From: an uncultured Chloroflexota bacterium
GTDB taxonomy: Bacteria > Chloroflexota > Limnocylindria > Limnocylindrales > CSP1-4
Assembly: GCA_903928275.1 (NCBI GenBank)
Contig: CAIYQJ010000102.1
Coordinates: forward strand, 1 to 14,642
Direction: 5' to 3'
Length of the DNA stretch: 14,642 nt
Shown: positions 7,478 to 13,250 of the stretch, in pieces
Layout of the letters: each line of letters begins with the position of its first letter
Position numbering within the stretch: position 1 is the stretch's first letter
Translations under genes and position numbers: made by a program
Notes under the pieces: model-generated
What the model was told of the DNA's origin: nothing
Database searches by the model: none
What the model saw: the letters and a program-made list of their open reading frames with translations, nothing else

Positions 7478-7722
7478 CGCGCGTGTCGCCCGGGGGCGCG
7501 CGCCGCGCGAAGCGCGCCGGGTCGGCGAGAGACCTCTCCCATGACCTGGCGGCGGCGAACCTGGGCGGTCGCTCAGCGGTACCCGGCCGGTCCCGCCCGG
7601 TCCGGACGGAGACCATCTGGCGGGTCGCGGAGGGCCTCCGGGCACTGGTGGGCGAGTCGGCGCCGTTGAACCATGGCCCCGACGGCCGGATGCCGTCGGG
7701 GCGCACCCCTGCGGGAGACCGG
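7478..7722. other. Non-coding stretch between the ferritin-like gene and the ketopantoate reductase remnant
   Basis: Just after the stop, GGCGCGC (7495-7501) and GCGCGCC (7512-7518) can pair as a possible terminator stem without a T-run. Near 7610-7660 a rightward frame reads ETIWRVAEGLRALVGE, which faintly resembles the recognition end of an XRE-type HTH, but it is far too short to call. A perfect hairpin lies at 7677-7701. Confidence 0.4.
7677..7701 (+). promoter_or_regulatory. Perfect 10-bp stem-loop upstream of the ketopantoate reductase remnant
   Basis: CCCCGACGGC (7677-7686) and GCCGTCGGGG (7692-7701) pair perfectly around a 5-nt loop, CGGAT. The stem ends 11 nt before the GGGAG (7713-7717) that serves ATG 7723. 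There is no T-run, so this is a strong structure of unknown role: an attenuator, a processed 5' leader, or a weak terminator for the upstream unit. Confidence 0.5.
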
Positions 7723-8013
7723 ATGAGGATCCTCGTCTACGGCGCCGGCGTGATCGGCAGCGTCAACGCGGCGCGGCTGGAGGATGCGGGACTCGACGCC
7801 ACACTCCTCGCGCCCAGGATCGGCCGCTTCCCCGGCACGGATCTCGCGGTCGTCGGCCTCGGCGGGCGCCGAGACGCCGCGACGAGAGAGACGAAGGCGC
7901 CTGCCGACGACTTCAGCGCGACCCCGCGAGTCGCAGGGCTCCCGACGCCGGTCAGCGACCGGCTGTACGCCGCCGCGGGCGTGCGGGCCACGGCCACCGA
8001 CCGCGCCGCATGA
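7723..8013 (+). pseudogene. Ketopantoate reductase (PanE/ApbA-like) remnant with internal deletion
   Basis: The 96-codon frame starts like PanE/ApbA: MRILVYGAGVIGSVNAARLEDAGLDATLLA contains the Rossmann GxGxxG (7-12) and the first alpha/beta unit. Residues 71-83, AGLPTPVSDRLYA, match the C-terminal helix of the same family. Members are about 300 aa, so some 200 residues, including the catalytic lysine and the substrate domain, are missing. What remains between the ends is unlike the family. It keeps a good Shine-Dalgarno (GGGAG, 5-nt spacing) and no internal stop, so a short protein may still be made, but it cannot be a working reductase. The alternative, a genuine short Rossmann protein, is less likely. 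Confidence 0.65.
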
Positions 8014-8047
8014 CGATCACGTCCCACCAGCGAAAGGGGATCGACGC

Positions 8048-9196
8048 ATGACGCAACCGACGACGGACGCGGGCAAGAAGGCCGACCTGGCGGGTCCGGG
8101 CATCGGCGACTACACGGAGCTCGAGAAGATCCTGCCCGACGACTACGCGTCGGCGCTCGATCGCCGGGAGACGCAGGCGGCGATCTTCCTGGTGAAGGAG
8201 TACATCGAGAGGAACCTGTGCCGGGAGCTGAATCTCCAGATGGTGCAGGTCCCGCTCATCGTCGACGTCGAGGCCGGCATCAACGACATGCTCGACCGCG
8301 ACGGGAAGCGCGGCCCGATCGGGTTCCACATCAGCAACGACTACGACAAGCACCCGATCGACGCGCAGGTCGTGCAGGCCGCCACGAAGTGGAAGCGGCC
8401 GGCGCTGCGCGAGCTCGGCTTCGGGGTCGGCGAGGGCCTCTGCACGGACATGCGGGCCGTGCGCAAGGACTACTTCCTCGACCACGACCACAGCTGCTAC
8501 GTCGACCAGTGGGACTGGGAGAGGACGATCACAGCCGACGATCGCACTCTCGACTACCTGAAGACGACCGTCCGGAAGATCTGGAAGGTCCTCAAGGGGG
8601 CCGAGCAGGAGGCACTCGACAGGTTCCCGGCGCTGCGGGCGGACAGGTACCCCGAGCTCCCCGAGGAGATCACGTTCATCCATGCGGAGGACCTCCTCGC
8701 GCGCTACCCCACCCTGCCGCGCAAGGAGCGCGAGACGGCGATCCTCCAGGAGATCCCCGCGGTCTTCATCATCGGGATCGGGTGGACGCTCGACGACGGC
8801 TACCCGCACGAGATGCGAGCCGCCGACTACGACGACTGGGTGACGCCCACCGTCTCCGAGGACGGCCGTCCCATGCACGGCCTCAACGGCGACATCCTCG
8901 TCTGGAACCCGGTCACCCACCGGCGCCACGAGCTGACGTCGATGGGCATCCGGGTGAACCCCGAGACCCTCCGCCAGCAGCTGGAGCTGACCGGCCAGCT
9001 CGACTGGCTGGCCCTCCCGTACCACAAGGGGATCATGAGCGGCGAGACCCCGCTGTCGATCGGCGGCGGCATCGGCCAGTCCCGGACCCAGATGCTGCTC
9101 CTGCACAAGGCGCACCTGGGCGAGGTCAGCGTCACCGTGTGGCCCAGGATCCTGAAGGAGATGTGCGCGAGGAAGAACATCTTCGTCCTGGAGTAG
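8048..9196 (+). CDS. asnA: Aspartate-ammonia ligase (AsnA-type asparagine synthetase), divergent
   Basis: The 382-aa product matches AsnA along its length (E. coli is 330 aa), with about 25-30 extra N-terminal residues. Class II aminoacyl-tRNA-synthetase-like motifs are seen: GINDML (D80, counterpart of E. coli D46), TKWKR (113-117), GEGLCTDMRAVR (R139, counterpart of R100), VDQWDWE (152-158), AADYDDW (258-264), HGLNGDILVWNP (277-288) and GGGIGQSR (339-346, motif-3-type arginine R346). Reaction in the family: aspartate plus ammonia plus ATP gives asparagine, AMP and PPi. It is odd that the conserved VHSLAKWKR reads VQAATKWKR, so the family His and Ser become Q110 and A111. AAAGGGGA (8033-8040) sits 7 nt before ATG 8048. 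The deaminase gene starts 61 nt after its stop. Confidence 0.93.
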   Translation: MTQPTTDAGKKADLAGPGIGDYTELEKILPDDYASALDRRETQAAIFLVKEYIERNLCRELNLQMVQVPLIVDVEAGINDMLDRDGKRGPIGFHISNDYDKHPIDAQVVQAATKWKRPALRELGFGVGEGLCTDMRAVRKDYFLDHDHSCYVDQWDWERTITADDRTLDYLKTTVRKIWKVLKGAEQEALDRFPALRADRYPELPEEITFIHAEDLLARYPTLPRKERETAILQEIPAVFIIGIGWTLDDGYPHEMRAADYDDWVTPTVSEDGRPMHGLNGDILVWNPVTHRRHELTSMGIRVNPETLRQQLELTGQLDWLALPYHKGIMSGETPLSIGGGIGQSRTQMLLLHKAHLGEVSVTVWPRILKEMCARKNIFVLE

Positions 9197-9257
9197 GTGC
9201 CGCGGCCTCGTCGACCGCGCGGCCCTCACGGACTCGGTCTCATCCTGGAGCGCATGC

Positions 9258-10256
9258 ATGCGTGAGTTCATCACCGGCCTGCCCAAGTGCGAGCTGCACC
9301 TCCATGTCGAGGGCACCCTGGAGCCGGGGCTCAGGTTCGAGCTGGCCAGACGGAACGCGGTCGGCCGGCCGTACGAGACCGTCGAGCAGATGAGGGCGGA
9401 CTACGACTTCAACGATCTGCCGTCATTCCTCGCCTGCTACTACGAGGGCATCTCGGTGCTCCGCACGGAACAGGAGTTCTACGACCTGGCGATGGCATAC
9501 CTGCGCAAGGCGGCGTCGGAGAACGTGCGCTACGCGGAGATCTTCTTCGACCCGCAGGCGCACACGTCCCGCGGGGTGCCGTTCGACGTCGTGATCCGCG
9601 GTCTGCGTCGCGCGCTCGTGGACGCCGAGGCCGGGCTCGGCATCGGGGCCCAGCTCATCATGTGCTTCCTGCGCGACTTCCAGGCCGAGTACGCCATGGC
9701 CACGCTGCTGGAGGCCCTTCCCTATCGCGACTGGATCGTGGGCGTTGGCCTGGACTCCGATGAGAAGGGCAACCCGCCCGCGAAGTTCGCGGCCGTCTTC
9801 GCGAGGGCGCGGCAGGAGGGCTTCATGTTGACCATGCACTGCGACGTGGACCAGGAGGACTCCATCGAGCACATCCGACAGTGCATCGAGCAGATCGGCG
9901 TCGACCGGATCGACCACGGCGTCAACGTTCTGGAGGACCCGGCGCTGGTCGAGGTCGTGAGGCAGCGCGGGCTCGGCCTGACCGTCTGCCCGATCTCGAA
10001 CAGCTACGTCACGGACTCGATGAAGACCGACGCGATCCGGCGGATGCTGGACATGGGGCTGCGGGTCACGATCAACTCCGACGATCCCGCGTACTTCCCG
10101 GGCTACCTGCAGGAGAACCTGATCGCAGTCCACGAAGCGCTGGGCCTCTCCCGCGAGGAGCTCGTCCAGCTCGAGCGCAACGCCTTCGAGGTCGCCTGGC
10201 TGCCCCGCCACGTCAAGGATGCCTTCCTCGCCGAGCTGGACGCCTACGCGGGCTGA
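9258..10256 (+). CDS. Adenine/adenosine deaminase-like amidohydrolase lacking the canonical HAGE glutamate
   Basis: The 332-aa protein belongs to the adenosine deaminase family and most resembles adenine deaminase/Aah1-like members: LPKCELHLHVEGTLEP (zinc ligands H14, H16), AEIFFDPQAHTSRGV (93-106), GVGLDSDEKGNPPAKF (162-177), RIDHGVN (217-223) and TINSDDPAYFPGY (zinc ligand D275, D276). The family zinc His and general-acid Glu normally read HAGE. Here the segment is MHCDVDQEDSIEHI: H194 remains, but the Glu position is V197. Zinc binding looks intact, so the enzyme may use another acid (D196 or a neighbour), act on another purine, or be impaired. CTGGAG (9245-9250) lies 7 nt before ATG 9258. 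It is probably co-transcribed with asnA. Confidence 0.88.
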   Translation: MREFITGLPKCELHLHVEGTLEPGLRFELARRNAVGRPYETVEQMRADYDFNDLPSFLACYYEGISVLRTEQEFYDLAMAYLRKAASENVRYAEIFFDPQAHTSRGVPFDVVIRGLRRALVDAEAGLGIGAQLIMCFLRDFQAEYAMATLLEALPYRDWIVGVGLDSDEKGNPPAKFAAVFARARQEGFMLTMHCDVDQEDSIEHIRQCIEQIGVDRIDHGVNVLEDPALVEVVRQRGLGLTVCPISNSYVTDSMKTDAIRRMLDMGLRVTINSDDPAYFPGYLQENLIAVHEALGLSREELVQLERNAFEVAWLPRHVKDAFLAELDAYAG

Positions 10257-10939
10257 TCGACGGCGTGCGCACGTCGCCCTCAGCGCGTCCGCGAACCAAC
10301 GGGAGTCGACGACCGGCGGCCGGTCCGTCCTCCGTCCTCCGGGGGTCAGGCTCTGTGCGGCACCCACCCGCTTCACGCGTCACGGCGGCGCGTCGGCAAC
10401 CGACCGTTCGGCCCGGGTCACGCGACGGCGACCGTCCGGCCACCCCCTCGCCCGAGCACCAGGACCGATGCCCGGAGCGGGAGACGACGCCGCCCGGTCC
10501 GCGCCGGCCAGGGCGGCGCGCGGGCCGGCGAGCGCCTGCAGCGCCGCATCGGCCCTTCCCGGGGGGCGATCGAGCTTCCCCACCGTCGCGCCCGGCGCCC
10601 TGCAGGTCTTCGAGCACGAAGCCGGTGCCCGAGGTGCAGCCGGTGATCAGCGCAACCCTCCCCGTCATCGAAGGGCGCGTCTGCTCGAGTCGGTGGAAGT
10701 GCTGCGTCTCGGGGGTCGCCACCTCCTGGTGACAGTAGGTGTCATCACCGCTTCCTGCGGCCACGGCCTGTGACAATGTCGTGGCTTCGACCCATGAGCA
10801 GATGGCCTTCCGGCGCCGCGCTCGGCGTGGCCCTGTCACCGCGAGGTCCTCTTCCCGTCCGGCGTGGGAGTCCCGCTCGCGGGGTCGCCGGATTCGACCG
10901 AGGCGGGATGTTGCTGGGCCGCGCGTCGAACGGGGCGAC
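10257..10939. other. Largely non-coding decay region after the deaminase gene
   Basis: About 680 bp hold no intact gene. A compact hairpin, GACCGG-CGG-CCGGTC (10311-10325), lies 55 nt after the deaminase stop and may aid termination. On the minus strand a short SDR N-terminus is seen (listed separately). Between GGTGA (10728-10732) and TCACC (10745-10749) lies an imperfect palindrome that could be a regulator site for that lost gene. Open frames here have arginine- and proline-rich products typical of non-coding high-GC DNA. Confidence 0.5.
10380..10668 (-). pseudogene. Short-chain dehydrogenase/reductase N-terminal remnant
   Basis: From ATG 10668 the minus strand reads MTGRVALITGCTSGTG, a good match to the SDR nucleotide-binding start (TGxxxGxG). 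After about 25 codons the similarity ends (FVLEDLQGAGRDGG...). Another frame (10583 to 10380) then gives a stretch, RADAALQALAGPRAAL, that may be a shifted continuation, but this is weak. SDR proteins are about 250 aa and no catalytic YxxxK is seen. The left boundary is arbitrary. Confidence 0.4.
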
Positions 10940-11146
10940 TCAGCGCCGAATCGCCCACACGATGCTCGCGCCGCCGACGCCGGCGACGAGCGCGAAGAGC
11001 AGAAGGCCCGCGGCGGGTCCCGGCATCCCGGCGTTCGTCGTCAGCCAGACGATGACCAGTGCCGCGATCGGGCCGAGGAAGAGCACGGGGCGGTCATCGA
11101 CGAGGAAGTCGTACCAGAACGCGGCGAAGGCGCGAAGGTGGCGCAT
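10940..11146 (-). CDS. Small two-helix membrane protein, partner of the COG4280-like gene
   Basis: The 68-aa product reads MRHLRAFAAFWYDFLVDDRP, followed by two hydrophobic helices (about 21-37 and 45-64). The aromatic FWYDF(L/I)V start followed by two transmembrane helices is, to my recollection, typical of small proteins encoded directly after COG4280-type membrane proteins; this would need a database check. Its ATG overlaps the upstream stop by one base (TGATG), so it was translationally coupled to a gene that is now broken. The reading frame is intact. Function unknown. Confidence 0.6.
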   Translation of the reverse strand: MRHLRAFAAFWYDFLVDDRPVLFLGPIAALVIVWLTTNAGMPGPAAGLLLFALVAGVGGASIVWAIRR

Positions 11147-11623
11147 CAGAGGTCGTCGGCCGCGGGGGGCACGGCTGCCGGGGAGTACGCGGCCGACAGG
11201 CCCGCGACGCGCCCCGAGCGGCGGATCCGGACCACCTGCACGCCGACGAGCGCCAGGGCCGCGTACCCGACGAGAAGGGCCAGGATCGCGGCGTCGCCCG
11301 CGGGCCAGTCGATCCCGACGCCCTCGCCCGCCCAGAAGGTGCCGAAGCCGACGAGCATCGCGCCGACGGCGGACTTCAGGCCGTTCTCCGGCGCGGAGGC
11401 GAGCGGCCAGTGGACGACCAGAGCGATGCCGAGGACGAGCGCCCCCCCCGAGAGCCGCGCCGAGGGCAGCCGGTCCGAGCGTCCCCGCCGACGCGAGGAA
11501 GCTCGAGACGATCGCGACGAGGACGAGCGAGGACACGGCCGCGCCGTGGTAGCGGAGAAGGCCCCGCTCGCCCCGGAGCGGGCAGGGTGACCCTTCGAGG
11601 TCGACCTGGTGGGCCGCGCGCCG
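11146..11623 (-). pseudogene. COG4280-like membrane protein, 5'-truncated and frameshifted
   Basis: Two adjacent minus-strand frames join into one membrane protein. The first (from about 11623, after an in-frame TGA at 11626-11624) gives YHGAAVSSLVLVAIVSSFLA and continues to AALGAALGG. It must shift at the run of eight C (11442-11449 on the plus strand) into the frame that gives ALVLGIALVVHWPLASAPEN, then GFGTFWAGEGVGIDWPAGDA and a final transmembrane helix, ending in PPAADDL. The PEN-LK...FGTFW-EG-G-WP-GD block is what I recall as the C-terminal hallmark of COG4280 predicted membrane proteins, about 250 aa. The N-terminal half is absent upstream of 11623, so the gene is broken even if the homopolymer shift is a sequencing error. 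Function of the family is unknown to me. Confidence 0.65.
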
Positions 11624-11718
11624 TCACTCCCGGCGCGTATCCTGACGCGCGCACGTGCAGCCGCGGCCTGGTTTCGGGATCGCGAGCGGCAGGCGCCTGA
11701 AGCGCGGGCGGAACTGAG

Positions 11719-11946
11719 ATGGCTGAGGCGAGGAAGACCCTTCAGATCGGGCTGCTGTTGGCGTTCGCGATCATGCTGGTGATCGGCGCGACACGCGTCC
11801 GAGCGAAGCGGAACCTGGCGGTCGCCACGGTCGACGACATCGAGGCCCAGGTGGCGGCCCTGGACCCGATCACGCGGGCCACGGTCATCGCACGGCTGAG
11901 CGTCGACGCAGGGAAGACGGTGCAGGACAAGCGCCGGTCATCCTGA
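11719..11946 (+). CDS. Small single-pass membrane protein of unknown function
   Basis: The 75-aa product has one hydrophobic helix (about residues 8-24, LQIGLLLAFAIMLVIGA), then a basic stop (RVRAKR) and a soluble helical tail (DDIEAQVAALDPITRATVIARLSV). This is the layout of a short N-anchored protein. I do not recognise a family. Codon third positions are G/C-rich like the neighbours and the frame is clean, which favours a real gene. The Shine-Dalgarno is weak (GGCGGAA, ending about 5 nt before ATG 11719). It is divergent from the COG4280 remnant and convergent with the TauE gene. Confidence 0.55.
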   Translation: MAEARKTLQIGLLLAFAIMLVIGATRVRAKRNLAVATVDDIEAQVAALDPITRATVIARLSVDAGKTVQDKRRSS

Positions 11947-12237
11947 CACCGGCGGGAGGATGCAGTCCCGCGAGCTCGATGCTCGTCGGGGGACCCCCGC
12001 GGCCGGCATGCGCTGGCGGCCTGCGCGGGTCCCTGTCGGGCTTGCCGACCACCCCGAGGCCGCACGCGAGGGGCTCGCCTTCTCGGTGCGACCTCGCCTT
12101 CGCGCAACGCGATCGGACGACGCCAGGCCCGTCGTCGGACCAGACCGCGCCCGTGTGACCGGTCTCGCCCGGCGCGATGAGAGCCGGGGCGCCCGGCCGC
12201 GCAGGCCGTGAAGGGAGGCTCCGGGGCGGCGCCGCGC
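11947..12237. other. Intergenic region between convergent small-protein and TauE genes
   Basis: About 290 bp. A stem, GACGACG (12116-12122) with CGTCGTC (12130-12136) and a 7-nt loop, could serve as a bidirectional terminator, although it has no T-run. An 83-codon plus-strand frame (11960-12211) is arginine/proline-rich and resembles nothing, so it is not called. Confidence 0.4.
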
Positions 12238-12990
12238 TCAGAAGTAGGCGTGCCACCCGAGCACGGCAGCGACGGAGATGCCGCAGACCCCGATGAGGAG
12301 ACGGAGCACACGCGCCGGCAGGCGTCGGGCGATACCGGGTCCGATGAGCCCCCCGACGAAGAGGCCCGCCGCCAGCGGGACGACATACGTCCACGCCACC
12401 GGACCGAAGAAGGCGAACACCAGGGCCGCCGTTCCGTTCGAGACTCCGGCGAGCACGTTCTTCGCCGCGATCACGTGTGTCAGGGGTCGGGCGATGATGG
12501 CCGCGAGCACCACGAGCGCGAGCACGCCGCCGGCCGCCCCGAAGTACCCCGTGTACACGGCGGTCGCGTAGAAGGCCGCGACTGTCCCCGGCCGCAGCCC
12601 TCTCGGTCGGAAGACCGCCCGAGCCTCCAGCCGCGGCTGCAGCATGACGATCACGGAGGCGCCGGCGATGAGCACCGGGGCGACCAGCTCGAACGCCCGC
12701 GCGGGCATGACGAGGAGGAGCGCGGCCCCGGTCAGCCCGCCGGCGGCCGCCGCGACGGCCAGCCGGAGCAGAGTGGGGCGCTGGCCCGTGAGCTCCGGCC
12801 GGGAGCTCAAGCCGGCTCCGACGGCGGTCAGCGTCAGGGAGACGGTGTTCGTGACGTTGGCCGCGACCGGGGAGAGCCCCACGGCGAGGAGTGCCGGGTA
12901 CGTCACCAGGGACACGAGGCTCACGAGGACGCTGACGATCCCGCCGACAACGCCGGCGACGAAGAGCGCGCCGATCGCGGCTGCTGTCAT
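12238..12990 (-). CDS. TauE/SafE family permease
   Basis: The 250-aa product has about seven to eight hydrophobic helices and the family repeats: GLSPVAANVTNTV (38-50) in the first half, YTGYFGAAGGVL (146-157) and KNVLAGVSN (177-185) in the second, and GLIGPGIARRLPARVLRLLIG near the C-terminus. Length and layout match TauE/SafE (Pfam PF01925). Family members export sulfite, sulfoacetate or other small organosulfur anions across the cytoplasmic membrane, or act as uptake permeases. The substrate cannot be read from sequence, and no sulfur gene is adjacent. Its ATG overlaps an upstream TGA by 4 nt (ATGA), so it was the second gene of a unit whose first gene is now broken by the insertion sequence. 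Confidence 0.9.
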   Translation of the reverse strand: MTAAAIGALFVAGVVGGIVSVLVSLVSLVTYPALLAVGLSPVAANVTNTVSLTLTAVGAGLSSRPELTGQRPTLLRLAVAAAAGGLTGAALLLVMPARAFELVAPVLIAGASVIVMLQPRLEARAVFRPRGLRPGTVAAFYATAVYTGYFGAAGGVLALVVLAAIIARPLTHVIAAKNVLAGVSNGTAALVFAFFGPVAWTYVVPLAAGLFVGGLIGPGIARRLPARVLRLLIGVCGISVAAVLGWHAYF

Positions 12991-13189
12991 GTCCGCCCCA
13001 CAGGCTCCGTCTCCTCAGCAGCGACAACCACCGTTTCCCCGCGGGTCGCGACGAGCCCGAGCCGACGAGTCCCGGCGTGGGCGAGGATGCCGCGATGTCG
13101 AGTATCGACCCTGCGCGACAGCAGGCGGCGACGGGGACCACGCATCGTCGTCGCTGAGCGCGAGGCACGCAAGGTAGCGGTCACCGATC
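12987..13189 (-). pseudogene. 3' remnant of a gene upstream of the TauE permease, cut by the insertion sequence
   Basis: A minus-strand frame with ATG 13145 (52 codons) ends RGILAHAGTRRLGLVATRGE...EETEPVGRT, and its TGA overlaps the TauE ATG by 4 nt, a classic coupling signature. The frame is open leftward into the insertion sequence boundary at 13190. A neighbouring frame next to the boundary reads GDRYLACLALSDDDAWSP, which also looks protein-like, so a frameshift between the two is possible. I do not recognise the family. The missing 5' part would lie beyond the right end of the window. Confidence 0.35.
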
Positions 13190-13213
13190 TGTCGTCGGCC
13201 AGCGACTCTGTCC
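13190..13213 (+). repeat. Left terminal inverted repeat of the insertion sequence
   Basis: Starts TGTCG and contains CGGCCAGCGACT; it differs from the reverse complement of 14619-14642 at two of 24 positions (T/C at the sixth base and C/T at the nineteenth). Confidence 0.92.
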
Positions 13214-13221
13214 GAGTTAAG

Positions 13222-13239
13222 CGGCCAGCGACTTTGTCA
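13222..13239 (+). repeat. Left subterminal copy of the terminal repeat motif
   Basis: CGGCCAGCGACTTTGTCA repeats the inner 18 bp of the terminal repeat in the same orientation, 26 bp inward. It is probably a second transposase binding site and may overlap the transposase promoter. Confidence 0.85.
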
Positions 13240-13250
13240 CTGTCGGGGGC

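Noticed and set aside
5405..7645. 746-codon minus-strand open frame opposite degV and the ferritin-like gene
   Set aside because: Arg/Gly/Asp-rich with no family resemblance. It is the antisense by-product of G/C-biased third positions in two well-recognised plus-strand genes.
7478..7722. Possible tRNA or small RNA in the spacer
   Set aside because: No cloverleaf, anticodon arm or TTCGA-type T-loop could be built; only simple stems were found.
10728..10749. GGTGA...TCACC as a defined regulator operator
   Set aside because: Only five outer base pairs are symmetrical and the inner part is offset; too weak to assign to a regulator family.
11960..12211. 83-codon plus-strand open frame
   Set aside because: Arg/Pro/Ala-rich, no recognisable motif, no ribosome-binding site of note, between convergent genes.
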